A DNA stretch of 64,000 nucleotides, taken from Vreelandella boliviensis LC1. GTDB lineage: Bacteria; Pseudomonadota; Gammaproteobacteria; Pseudomonadales; Halomonadaceae. The stretch is taken from NCBI RefSeq assembly GCF_000236035.1, contig NZ_JH393257.1:1763681-1827680 (forward strand), written 5' to 3'. The position numbers and the translations under genes were made by a program. Position 1 is the first letter of the stretch. The number at the start of each line of letters is the position of its first letter. The notes below the pieces were generated by a model. The model worked only from the letters and a program-made list of their open reading frames with translations. It made no database searches and was not told the origin of the DNA. Positions 17,788-25,488 of this stretch are shown piece by piece.

Positions 17788-18060
17788 ATGAGTGTCACGA
17801 CAGTTCGCCTTCAGGCGGAAGTTGAGCAGCATCTGGAAGCAATCGCCAGCAGGCTCCACCGGAGTAAAGGCTGGGTAATCAATCAGGCCTTGTTGGAATA
17901 CGTAGAAAAGCAGCAGCTTGAGCAAGAGCGGTGGAAGCAAACGTTGGAAGCAATGGAGTCCGCTGCCCAAGGCAAAGTGGTTGATGCCAGAGAGGTTCAT
18001 AGTTGGCTTAATAGTTGGGGAACCGAAAATGAGCAGGATGCGCCGAGGTCAGGTAAGTGA
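17788..18060 (+). CDS. Ribbon-helix-helix antitoxin (CopG/ParD-like)
   Basis: A 90-residue protein with an N-terminal ribbon-helix-helix: VTTVRLQAEVEQHLEAIA gives the beta strand and first helix, then RSKGWVINQALLEYVEKQ the second. The charged C-terminal tail should wrap the toxin. It would repress its own promoter and neutralise the ParE-like protein encoded next. GAGGG lies 7 bp before the start, and the stop overlaps the toxin start by 4 bp (GTGA). First gene of cassette 2. Confidence 0.82.
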   Translation: MSVTTVRLQAEVEQHLEAIASRLHRSKGWVINQALLEYVEKQQLEQERWKQTLEAMESAAQGKVVDAREVHSWLNSWGTENEQDAPRSGK

Positions 18061-18338
18061 AACTGGTTTACACGGACGCAGCCATTGAAGATTTGAAGCG
18101 CCTTAGGGAGTTCATTGCCGTTCACAACCCGCCGGCGGCAACCAGGATCGCCACAGAACTAGTTGGCAAAATTGAATTGCTTCCAGACTTTCCCAAAATG
18201 GGCACACCGGTTGAAATGGCGCCGGTGCCTGATTCAGTTCGAGATTTGGTTTTCGGAAAGTACGTTATTCGATATTCGGTTCATGCCAGCGCCATCATTA
18301 TTCTCCGGGTATGGCATGGCCTTGAAGGCGAACGATAG
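18057..18338 (+). CDS. parE: ParE/RelE-superfamily toxin
   Basis: A 93-residue type II toxin of the ParE/RelE fold, starting with GTG. Recognisable are VYTDAAIEDLKRLREFI at the N-terminus, PKMGTPVEM in the middle and the C-terminal strands DLVFGKYVIRYSV...IIILRVWHG. ParE members poison DNA gyrase, RelE members cleave mRNA; the sequence fits ParE better, but the target is not proven. The short overlap with the antitoxin gene sets coupled translation. The stop lies 2 bp before the attC box of the cassette, so the cassette is packed tightly around this pair. Confidence 0.82.
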   Translation: MKLVYTDAAIEDLKRLREFIAVHNPPAATRIATELVGKIELLPDFPKMGTPVEMAPVPDSVRDLVFGKYVIRYSVHASAIIILRVWHGLEGER

Positions 18339-18340
18339 CA

Positions 18341-18418
18341 ATTTAACCAGGCGCGGCACTCAGATGCCTTTGTCTACGCTTCTCTGCCTCAAAGTCACCG
18401 GTGCGCTCAGCATTACAA
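18341..18418 (+). other. attC site of cassette 2, right core degenerate
   Basis: Opens with ATTTAAC (18341-18347). GCGCGGCAC (18351-18359) pairs with GTGCGC (18401-18406) leaving single unpaired bases, and CTTTG (18368-18372) pairs with CAAAG (18390-18394). The expected right core GTTRRRY is replaced by ATTACAA (18412-18418), one change at the cleaved G, so the site may be inactive or the array end is a scar. Confidence 0.5.
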
Positions 18419-18420
18419 CG

Positions 18421-18557
18421 TCACTTCTTACGCTTAATATCGCGGTAGACGTTTTCGTATGAGCCTAGGGCCATCAGTTCATATAGCCGAGTAGCGTCAG
18501 TTGCTTGTTCATCTTGAGCTTATGGACTCGCAGGAAGGCCTGGTTCCCTAAATTCAT
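18421..18557 (-). pseudogene. Possible frameshifted gene remnant
   Basis: On the minus strand a short frame starting at ATG 18557 (27 residues: NLGNQAFLRVHKLKMNKQ and on) overlaps another frame that ends at 18421 with RLYELMALGSYENVYRDIKR. Both look protein-like and would join through a frameshift near 18510. Nothing was recognised by family. It may be the remains of a third cassette gene or chance. Confidence 0.2.
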
Positions 18558-18729
18558 TTTTGCCCTGGCGCCACTTCGCGGGTGAGGTACCTTTCGGTCT
18601 TTCATTAGCATTTCACAATTAAGTGGCTAAACTTAATGGTGGCAGCCACATAGCCCAGGCGTAACAGCCGTCATGCAGGTATGAATGAGGTATGAACGGC
18701 TGATCGTGAATCCCCGAGGAGATGCCGAA
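18558..18729. other. Non-coding stretch before the DUF4399 gene
   Basis: No gene seen. A short perfect hairpin ATTAAGT-GGCTAA-ACTTAAT lies at 18618-18637 and may be an operator or a chance palindrome. A Shine-Dalgarno GAGGAG (18716-18721) serves the next gene. Confidence 0.35.
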
Positions 18730-19143
18730 ATGAATATAGTGAAGCAAGTAGCGAACCGCTGGTTAGTGGTTCTGTTCCTAGTAATGCTGGCGACACCCGC
18801 CATTGCCAAAGAAGGGGTAAGTTTTGTGGCGCCAGAGGATGGCGCTGAGGTGTCGAACCCTATACAGGTAGAAATGGGGGTTTCGGGTATGCAAGTCGAG
18901 CCTGCTGGTACCATGGAGGAGGGCACAGGCCACCATCATCTGATCGTTGATGGCGGGTCGATTACCGAAGGCGAGGTTATTCCCACCGACGATACCCATA
19001 TCCATTTCGGTGGCGGCCAGACCGGCTATGAGCTCACCCTTCCCCCAGGCGAGCATACGCTGACCCTGCAGTTCGCCGATGGCGCACACCGCTCCTATGG
19101 TGCTGACTGGTCGAGCACCATCACTGTTAACGTGGTTGAGTAA
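18730..19143 (+). CDS. DUF4399 periplasmic protein
   Basis: A 137-residue secreted protein. A Sec signal peptide (about residues 1-26, ending ATPAIA-KEG) precedes one DUF4399 domain with the conserved GTGHHHLIVD, DDTHIHFGGGQT and LPPGEHTLTLQFADG segments. The many histidines suggest metal binding, but the function of the family is unknown. The frame is open upstream of the chosen ATG; GAGGAG 8 bp upstream and the signal peptide fix the start. It lies inside the segment bracketed by the 45-bp repeats. Confidence 0.8.
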   Translation: MNIVKQVANRWLVVLFLVMLATPAIAKEGVSFVAPEDGAEVSNPIQVEMGVSGMQVEPAGTMEEGTGHHHLIVDGGSITEGEVIPTDDTHIHFGGGQTGYELTLPPGEHTLTLQFADGAHRSYGADWSSTITVNVVE

Positions 19144-19210
19144 CCGGTATTTAAAGCAAAACGCTCAGTCCCATCCTCGCACGATTCGTAGATGGGACTG
19201 TCGGCATTGA

Positions 19211-20791
19211 CTATTCTGGATTCTGCCCGCCATCGTCAAACAGCGAAAGCTGCTGGCGATTGGCGGGTTTTGCTTTCTTAGCGCGCTGCTTAGAAGGTCG
19301 GCGCTGGCTTGCGAGTTTATCCACAATCGCTTGGCTGGCTTCTCTGGCGTCTGGGGTGCGGCGCAGCTCATAGAGCGTCTTTTTCCAGTGGCGCGCTTCG
19401 GCTTCAAAGTCGTGGGGCAGCGGGTAGTGTTCGCCGGGCTGGAAACCGAACCGCTTTTGCAGGCTTTCCGGCAGCGTCCAGGGTTTGGCGCGCCACTCTA
19501 ACGGCAGTGGCGCTAGTTCTGGCACCCAGCGGGCGACAAATTCACCGTTCGGGTCGTTATCTTCCGCTTGCTTGATGGGGTTGTATACCCGCAGGGCGTT
19601 GGTGCCTGTGGCGCCTGCTTGCATCTGCACCTGGGGGTAGTGAATGCCCGGTTCATAATCGGTAAATAGCCGCGCTAGGTGCAGGGCGGGTTCACGCCAG
19701 TGCAGCCCAAGGTTGAACGTGGCGTAAGAAATCAGCATGGCGCGCATACGAAAGTTGATCCAGCCGGTGGCGATCAGGCTGCGCATACAGGCATCTACCA
19801 GCGGTACGCCGGTTTGCCCTTGCTTCCAGGCGATCAGGTTGGGGTTTTCCGGGTCGCGCTCCCGTAGGTCGCGCAGCGCTGGGTGCAGCGTTTGCGACTC
19901 TATGCTCGGCTCACTTTCGAGCTTTTGAATAAAGTGGCAGTGCCAGTAAAGCCGCGAGGTGAAGGCGCGCAGCGAGCGCGCCCAGGCAGTATCTTCATCA
20001 TGCTTTCTGCGCTGGCGGCGCAGTGACTGCACGATTTCGCGCATGGCGAGCGTGCCCCAGGCCAAGTGGGGCGAAAGCCGCGAGCCAAACTCCCAGGCCA
20101 GCAACGGCTTGGAAAGCGAACCGCGATAACGCCGCCCGCGCTGGGCGACAAAGCTGCGCCACAGTGCGCGGCCTTCGCTGCGGCCGCCTAATTGGCGCTC
20201 GGGGCAGGGCGTGGTATCAAACCCTAGCGACAAGTCATGAAGGTGTTCGACGTCAACGTGGTTAAAGGCTTGCCAACCCTCAGCCGCCTGGGCGTTTTGT
20301 GGGGCAGTGGCGGTGGGAGCCGTCATTAACGTTTCCCACTGCTTTTCCCATGCGTTGCGGTCAGCCACTCTGGATTTTAAGCCACGCACTACGCCGTGCT
20401 GGCGAGCTTCATGCCATGGCGTGTCGTGCTGATGGCACCATGCCTTGACGTCGAGGTCCCGGGCAAAGCTCCAGGCGTTACCGGTCTCCTCGTGGGAGTG
20501 AAGGACAAGCTCGCCATAGTGGGCTTTCAGGGCGGTTAATAAGTCGACAATATGGCCTTGCCAAAGGCACAGCGGCAGGCCCAGTGTTTCGAGTGCGTTG
20601 GAAAGGTCGATCAGTGAGTCAGCGGCAAACTGCCAGTGGCGCAGAGCACTATCTGGCGCATGCCACTGGCCGGGCTCAATGGCAAAAATAGGCAGCACGG
20701 GGCCAGCCATGGCAGCGTTGGCGAGCGGCGCATGATCATGGATACGTAAATCGCGTTTGAACCAAACAACCTGAATGGGTGCCTTAGCCAT
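19211..20791 (-). CDS. Deoxyribodipyrimidine photolyase / cryptochrome family protein with C-terminal clamp motif
   Basis: A 526-residue flavoprotein. The N-terminal alpha/beta antenna domain starts VVWFKRDLRIHDHAPL. The helical FAD domain carries TGWINFRMRAMLISY and LFTDYEPGIHYPQVQMQAGATG, followed by RVYNPIKQAEDNDPNGEF near residue 405. It is expected to repair UV-induced pyrimidine dimers with light, or to act as a cryptochrome of the FAD-binding-domain subgroup. A basic linker leads to a C-terminal QLSLF pentapeptide (19238-19252), the consensus for binding the DNA polymerase beta sliding clamp, which is not usual for photolyases. Start ATG has only a weak Shine-Dalgarno. The last codons coincide with a hairpin on the plus strand. 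Confidence 0.85.
   Translation of the reverse strand: MAKAPIQVVWFKRDLRIHDHAPLANAAMAGPVLPIFAIEPGQWHAPDSALRHWQFAADSLIDLSNALETLGLPLCLWQGHIVDLLTALKAHYGELVLHSHEETGNAWSFARDLDVKAWCHQHDTPWHEARQHGVVRGLKSRVADRNAWEKQWETLMTAPTATAPQNAQAAEGWQAFNHVDVEHLHDLSLGFDTTPCPERQLGGRSEGRALWRSFVAQRGRRYRGSLSKPLLAWEFGSRLSPHLAWGTLAMREIVQSLRRQRRKHDEDTAWARSLRAFTSRLYWHCHFIQKLESEPSIESQTLHPALRDLRERDPENPNLIAWKQGQTGVPLVDACMRSLIATGWINFRMRAMLISYATFNLGLHWREPALHLARLFTDYEPGIHYPQVQMQAGATGTNALRVYNPIKQAEDNDPNGEFVARWVPELAPLPLEWRAKPWTLPESLQKRFGFQPGEHYPLPHDFEAEARHWKKTLYELRRTPDAREASQAIVDKLASQRRPSKQRAKKAKPANRQQLSLFDDGGQNPE
19226..19275 (+). terminator. Plus-strand terminator embedded in the photolyase 3' coding end
   Basis: CCCGCCA...TGGCGGG with an inner CAGCGAAAGCTG hairpin, followed by TTTT, lies 82 bp after the DUF4399 stop and can end its transcript. 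At the same time it encodes the QLSLFDDGG tail of the photolyase on the other strand. It is the second copy of the 16884-16929 repeat. Confidence 0.6.
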
Positions 20792-20903
20792 TAACCGTGA
20801 AGCCTATTCGTCACCAAGCTATTCGTCATGAACCGATGACGTTACCATCAAGGTAGCGTTTGCGTAATCAACCCAGCAGGATCAGTTCAACAGGAGAGTA
20901 ACA

Positions 20904-21206
20904 GTGTATATCGCCATGAACCGTTTTCGGATTGCCCCAGGCCGCGAAGAGGACTTTTTAGAGGTGTGGCGCAACCGCGATTCTCACCTGGATGAAGTGC
21001 CGGGCTTTAAGCAATTTAAGATGCTGCAGGGTGAAAGCCAGGAAGACCACAGTGTGTTTATCTCCCACAGCGTGTGGGAATCGGAAGAAGCCTTCCGCGA
21101 CTGGACCAAGTCAGATGCGTTCCGCAAAGCCCACGCCAATGCCAAAGCGCCTGAAGGTATCTATCTTGGCCCGCCCAAGTTTGAAGGCTATGAGGTGGTG
21201 CTGTAA
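20904..21206 (+). CDS. IsdG-like / ABM-domain monooxygenase, possible heme degradation
   Basis: A 100-residue single ABM (antibiotic biosynthesis monooxygenase) domain protein. Asn6, Trp67 and His77 sit at the positions of the Asn7-Trp-His catalytic set of IsdG-type heme oxygenases, and FLEVWRNRDSHLDEVPGFKQF fits that subgroup. It may break down heme to release iron in the cytoplasm, probably as a dimer. The GTG start has AGGAGA about 6 bp upstream. It is a single-gene unit ended by a hairpin terminator; the photolyase is divergent. Confidence 0.72.
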   Translation: MYIAMNRFRIAPGREEDFLEVWRNRDSHLDEVPGFKQFKMLQGESQEDHSVFISHSVWESEEAFRDWTKSDAFRKAHANAKAPEGIYLGPPKFEGYEVVL

Positions 21207-21236
21207 GGCTCGCGTTGCTATCGTTAGTCGACTGTC

Positions 21237-21260
21237 AGCGGGGTAGTGGCCCCGCTGTTT
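21237..21260 (+). terminator. Hairpin terminator between the ABM gene and menA
   Basis: AGCGGGG (21237-21243), a 6-nt loop and CCCCGCT (21250-21256), followed by GTTTG. It lies between convergent genes and may act on both strands, although the T tract is short. Confidence 0.65.
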
Positions 21261-21267
21261 GCGTTAA

Positions 21268-22194
21268 CTAAAACAGCGCCAAGCCAACAGATAGCAGCAC
21301 GCTATAAAAAAGCGTCGAAATAGCGGTTTTCTTCAGCATACCGGTCAGAATCTCGCCATCACGGCTAAGGTTTAATGTTCTGGTTGCATCAGAAAGCGGC
21401 TTGGCCACCAGCAGGCAGCTCCACCCCAACAGCGGTACTGGTAGTGCAACCAAGTAGATCATTGTGAGTAACAGCGCCATACCCAGTAGCGCCCAGTGGT
21501 AGTGAATCGCGTTCTTGCGGCCCAACCTCACCGCCAGGGTGATCTTGCCGTTGCGCGCATCGCTTTCGATATCGCGCACGTTATTCACATTGAGTACGGC
21601 GGTTGCCAGCAGCCCACACGCCGCAGCGGGCAGAAATGGTAACCAGCTTAGTTGCTGCGTAAAAAGGTAGTAGGTGCCTAGAACGCCGAGCAGCCCGAAA
21701 AACACAAAGACTGAAATATCGCCCAATCCACGATACCCATAGGGCGTGCTCCCTAGCCCAACGGTATAGGTCACCGCTGCTAATAAAGAGGCAGCGCCTA
21801 GTAGTACAAAAGTGACAATATGCCTCCACTGGTTCCCAAAGGCGGTAACCAGTAATAACAGCCCTAATAGCGCTGCAACAGTGGCCGTTATCACCATCCC
21901 TCTGCGCATAGCCTGGGGGCTTAGTAACCCTGAAGATACTGCCCGCACCGGCCCAATGCGCGCCTGATCGTCGGCCCCAGAAGCGGCATCACCATAATCG
22001 TTGGCCAAGTTAGAGAGTACCTGGAGGGCAATCGCTGTCAGCAGGGCAAGCAAAAGTACTGCAGCATTAAAAGCATCCGCATTCGCCGCTAACCCACTAC
22101 CCAGTAGAATAGAAGCGCATGCCAGTGGAAGTGTTCGGGGGCGAGCGGCTAGCAACCAGGCTTTGTAGTGGCGGCGCTTAGCGAGTCGTTCCAT
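21268..22194 (-). CDS. menA: 1,4-dihydroxy-2-naphthoate polyprenyltransferase
   Basis: A 308-residue UbiA-superfamily membrane enzyme, the same length as E. coli MenA. It attaches the polyprenyl chain to 1,4-dihydroxy-2-naphthoate, the step that makes demethylmenaquinone. The first Asp-rich motif is NDYGDAASGADD with LSNLAND before it; the second region is NNVRDIESDARNGK near residue 195. Eight or nine hydrophobic helices follow. A TTG start 48 bp upstream is in frame, but the ATG after GAGGA is preferred and gives the normal length. It is divergent from menF, with which it shares a 226-bp control region. Confidence 0.9.
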   Translation of the reverse strand: MERLAKRRHYKAWLLAARPRTLPLACASILLGSGLAANADAFNAAVLLLALLTAIALQVLSNLANDYGDAASGADDQARIGPVRAVSSGLLSPQAMRRGMVITATVAALLGLLLLVTAFGNQWRHIVTFVLLGAASLLAAVTYTVGLGSTPYGYRGLGDISVFVFFGLLGVLGTYYLFTQQLSWLPFLPAAACGLLATAVLNVNNVRDIESDARNGKITLAVRLGRKNAIHYHWALLGMALLLTMIYLVALPVPLLGWSCLLVAKPLSDATRTLNLSRDGEILTGMLKKTAISTLFYSVLLSVGLALF

Positions 22195-22353
22195 TATGTC
22201 GATATTCCTCGATTTTCGTTTAAATAGCTGCTCGCGTGGCAATTACCAAACATTCAGCAATGTATGATTAACTGGTAAAAAGTAGACCTAAGTCAAAACA
22301 AACAACGGAGCCTTATCCCACACTGCGTGCCCTCTATACCAGGAGTTTACGCG

Positions 22354-22413
22354 ATGATTGGTGACTTATTTAGACAATGCAAATATGCGACGATAGTATT
22401 GCTTCCAAAATAG
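22354..22413 (+). CDS. 19-residue leader ORF upstream of menF
   Basis: ATG at 22354 has a strong AGGAG (22341-22345) 8 bp upstream and encodes the 19-residue peptide MIGDLFRQCKYATIVLLPK before TAG (22411-22413). Only 7 bp separate the stop from the menF ATG, which has a weak Shine-Dalgarno of its own. The layout suggests translational coupling or a leader peptide controlling menF. No known homologue comes to mind. Confidence 0.45.
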   Translation: MIGDLFRQCKYATIVLLPK

Positions 22414-22420
22414 GCGAAAT

Positions 22421-23746
22421 ATGCAATCCACACACCCTATCGAAGCACTCAAGCATCAGCTTGATACACTTTGCGAAACCGCTAGCAAAGGGTTTATACG
22501 CCTAAGCACTCCCTGCCAAGTTGAAAGCTTAATGGGGTGGCTAAACGTGCAGAGCGTTTATCCCCGCCTCTATTGGAGGGCGCGTGATGCGGGTGCCATT
22601 GAGTATGCGGCACTGGGGGTTGTTAAGGCGTTCGATTCGCTAGGGGGGCTGCAGGCTGACCTTGCCGCGCTGGCTGATATTGGCGGCGAGCAGCCAGACT
22701 ACTTCGGCGGTATGGCCTTCGACCCCGTTACGCCAGGGTGGCAGCACTTTCCTGGCTGCCATTTTTTGCTGCCGCGTATAGAGCTTAGGCGTCATCAAAC
22801 TGGGGCGACGCTATCACTCAATCTGCGCTTCGATGACCGCTGCCCAGAAGCCGAGATAGCCCAGGCTCGTGCCTGTCTGGCTGCGCTGGAAGAGGAGCAA
22901 CCGCTGCCTTGCCTATTGCCGCATGTTTATCAGCGTGAAGACCGCCCTTCGCAGAAAGAGTGGGCGGCATCGGTGGCGCAGGTCACTAATCCTGATCATC
23001 TGGGTCACACGCCCAAGGTAGTGCTCTCCCGAGAGACGTGCCTAACGACAAGGGAAACACCCAACCCTTGGGCGCTGCTGGCACGCTGGCAGGTAGGCGC
23101 CACCGACTGTTTTCACTTTGGCATCCAATTGACACCGCATGAAGCGTTTATCGGCTGCCCGCCGGAGCGGCTCTATAAGCGTGAAGGCAGGCATTTAATG
23201 ACCGAAGCACTGGCTGGTACGACGCACCGTGTTCGAGATGCCCAGCAAGATCAAGCGCTTGCCGATGAGCTGCTTGCCGATAAGAAAAACAGTCTGGAAA
23301 ACCAGTGCGTATATCAGCAGCTTTTGACCCAGCTTGAGCCGCATTCTTCTCAAGTCAACATGGGTGAGGCGCATATTGTTAAGCTGCGCTCTGTGCAGCA
23401 TATCCGTCGTCTGATTCACGCCGAACTTCACAGTGACGTCACCGACCAGCAACTGCTTTCAGTGCTGCCGCCTACCCCGGCGGTAGGCGGTGTTCCCCGC
23501 GAGTCGGCGTTGGCATTTATTCGCCAGCATGAGCGCCATCGCCGCGGCTGGTATGCGGGCGTCTTTGGTAGTATCAGTCACGCCAATAGTGATCTGTCGG
23601 TGGCGATTCGTTGCGCCCATGTCGGCCCAGAAGCGATTCGTCTTTATGCCGGTGCAGGCATTGTGGCAGGCTCCCAGCCGGACGAGGAGTGGCGAGAGTT
23701 GGATACCAAAATCGCCGATATTATGTCGCTGTTAGGGATGGGATAA
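22421..23746 (+). CDS. menF: Isochorismate synthase
   Basis: A 441-residue chorismate-utilising enzyme that makes isochorismate, the committed substrate of menaquinone synthesis. The C-terminal catalytic half has LAGTTHR, the [15 protein letters not shown] segment, [25 protein letters not shown] and [16 protein letters not shown], as in MenF/EntC. The N-terminal part is divergent. It is followed by menD after 5 bp, so menF-menD-menH form one operon. EntC-type enzymes for siderophores share the fold; the men neighbours decide the call. Confidence 0.88.
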   Translation: MQSTHPIEALKHQLDTLCETASKGFIRLSTPCQVESLMGWLNVQSVYPRLYWRARDAGAIEYAALGVVKAFDSLGGLQADLAALADIGGEQPDYFGGMAFDPVTPGWQHFPGCHFLLPRIELRRHQTGATLSLNLRFDDRCPEAEIAQARACLAALEEEQPLPCLLPHVYQREDRPSQKEWAASVAQVTNPDHLGHTPKVVLSRETCLTTRETPNPWALLARWQVGATDCFHFGIQLTPHEAFIGCPPERLYKREGRHLMTEALAGTTHRVRDAQQDQALADELLADKKNSLENQCVYQQLLTQLEPHSSQVNMGEAHIVKLRSVQHIRRLIHAELHSDVTDQQLLSVLPPTPAVGGVPRESALAFIRQHERHRRGWYAGVFGSISHANSDLSVAIRCAHVGPEAIRLYAGAGIVAGSQPDEEWRELDTKIADIMSLLGMG

Positions 23747-23751
23747 CGTAC

Positions 23752-25488
23752 ATGGCAACACCTGTGTCGAGCGGTTTTGCGCGAGAGCATGCCACCTTTA
23801 ATCATGTGTGGGCGGCGCTAATGCTGGAGGAGCTCTACCGCTTAGGCGTGCGCGACGTGGTGCTGGCGCCGGGTTCGCGTTCGTCGCCGTTGACCATGGT
23901 GGCCAGCGAGCATGCCGGTTTACGCTGCCACTGCCATTTTGACGAGCGTGGGCTGGGGTTTATGGCCCTTGGGATTGCCAGGGGCAGCCAGCGGCCGGTG
24001 GTGATTATCACTACCTCTGGCACCGCCGTGGCAAACCTCTATCCGGCGGTGGTAGAAGCCAGACTGCTTGGCGTGCCGCTGATTGTGCTCTCTGCCGATC
24101 GCCCCATTGAGCTGCTGGATAACGGTAGCAACCAGGCCATTGACCAGCGGGATATATTCTCCCGCCACACCATTGTTCACCACGATCTGCCGCCGCCCGA
24201 TGCTGACATAAAAGCAGCGTTTCTACTTAGCACGATTGATCAAGCGGTTGATCAGCAGCAACGCACCCCTGGGCCCATGCATATTAACTGCCGTTACCGT
24301 GAGCCTCTTTACCCCGGCGCCAGCTTAGTGGACGCCAGCGACTATCTCGCCCCTCTAGGGCGCTGGCTGACGGCTTCAAAACCGTGGAGTGATTGGTCAT
24401 CTAGCCCAGTAACTCCAGCGCTCCACAACGAGTGGGAAACGTTTGCCCAGCAGCGCGGCCTGATTGTGGTAGGCAGCATCGATGATCCGCAGCAGGCGCA
24501 GCAAGTGGTTGCGCTCGCCAAGCAGCTGGGCTGGCCACTGTTGGCGGATGTGCAGAGCCAGCTTCGTTTTGATCCCCACAACCTGATTCATTTTGATTTA
24601 GCGCTACATGACGCAGGTTTCAGCGCGGAACTGGCCAAAGCCGAGGTGCTGCTGCAGTTTGGCGGTCGACTAATTTCCAAGCGACTCACCCAGTTTATTG
24701 CCCAGCAGCCGTGGCAGGATGTCTGGTTGGTTGACCCGCTGCCCCAGCGGCTGGATCCCGACTACTGCGTTAAGCGCCGTTTGATAGGCTCACCTGCTGA
24801 CTTTATCGCAGCGTTACCAACGCACTCTGAACAATCGCCTTGGCATCAGTTGGATAGCCTTCAGTGCCGCACTAGCCAACTTGTGGAAGAACGATGCACG
24901 ACTTTCTCAGAGCTGGGTGTTTGTCACCAACTCGCGCGGTTGGCAGAAGGGCAGCTGTTTATCGGCAATAGCCTGCCCGCACGGCTAATGAATATGCTGG
25001 GTACGCATCGCCAAACGCCGCTGCAGGTATTCGCCAATCGCGGTGCCTCCGGTATTGATGGCCTGATCGCCACGGCCTATGGCCTTAGCTGCATATGCTC
25101 GCAACCCACGACGATTGTGCTGGGCGATACCAGCGCACTGCATGATCTCAACAGCTTGGCGCTGTTAAAGCAGGCCACCCAGCCGCTGGTGGTGGTGATC
25201 CTCAATAATGACGGCGGCAGTATTTTTCATATGCTGCCGGTGCCAAAAGAGGGTGAGCTGCTAGAGCGATACTACCGTCAGCCTCACGGCTTGAGTTTCG
25301 AACATGCGGCGAAGATGTTTGGGCTTGGCTATTCAGCGCCCGATTCACTTAATGCCTTCGCGGCGGCTTATACCCAGGCGTTAACGGCGGGCGTTACACT
25401 GATCGAGATTAACGTACCCCATCAGCAGGTCGCCGATGATCTCAAAGCGCTTGGCGCAGCGATTCGAGGGGAGCCGCGTGAGTCGTAA
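23752..25488 (+). CDS. menD: 2-succinyl-5-enolpyruvyl-6-hydroxy-3-cyclohexene-1-carboxylate synthase
   Basis: A 578-residue thiamine-diphosphate enzyme that condenses isochorismate with 2-oxoglutarate. The N-terminal Pyr domain has [11 protein letters not shown] and a [11 protein letters not shown] with the activating Glu. The C-terminal PP domain has the ThDP/Mg motif [12 protein letters not shown]...VVILNNDGG, followed by IFHMLPVP, characteristic of MenD. The frame is open well upstream into menF, but the ATG at 23752, 5 bp after the menF stop, gives the standard start ([13 protein letters not shown]). Its 3' end overlaps menH by 11 bp. Confidence 0.93.
   Translation: MATPVSSGFAREHATFNHVWAALMLEELYRLGVRDVVLAPGSRSSPLTMVASEHAGLRCHCHFDERGLGFMALGIARGSQRPVVIITTSGTAVANLYPAVVEARLLGVPLIVLSADRPIELLDNGSNQAIDQRDIFSRHTIVHHDLPPPDADIKAAFLLSTIDQAVDQQQRTPGPMHINCRYREPLYPGASLVDASDYLAPLGRWLTASKPWSDWSSSPVTPALHNEWETFAQQRGLIVVGSIDDPQQAQQVVALAKQLGWPLLADVQSQLRFDPHNLIHFDLALHDAGFSAELAKAEVLLQFGGRLISKRLTQFIAQQPWQDVWLVDPLPQRLDPDYCVKRRLIGSPADFIAALPTHSEQSPWHQLDSLQCRTSQLVEERCTTFSELGVCHQLARLAEGQLFIGNSLPARLMNMLGTHRQTPLQVFANRGASGIDGLIATAYGLSCICSQPTTIVLGDTSALHDLNSLALLKQATQPLVVVILNNDGGSIFHMLPVPKEGELLERYYRQPHGLSFEHAAKMFGLGYSAPDSLNAFAAAYTQALTAGVTLIEINVPHQQVADDLKALGAAIRGEPRES

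Larger units (their letters stand above)
17208..18418 (+). mobile_element. Two integron-type gene cassettes without integrase
   Basis: Cassette 1 begins at GTTAGAAAC (17208-17216) and its attC opens with the exact complement GTTTCTAAC (17637-17645). Cassette 2 begins at GTTAAAT (17716-17722) and its attC opens with the exact complement ATTTAAC (18341-18347). That start/own-attC complementarity is the rule for excised integron cassettes. Each cassette has its coding sequence on the plus strand followed by an imperfect palindrome with unpaired bases. Cassettes span about 508 and 696 bp. No intI was found, so this would be a small CALIN-type array (attC cluster lacking an integrase). Confidence 0.72.
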
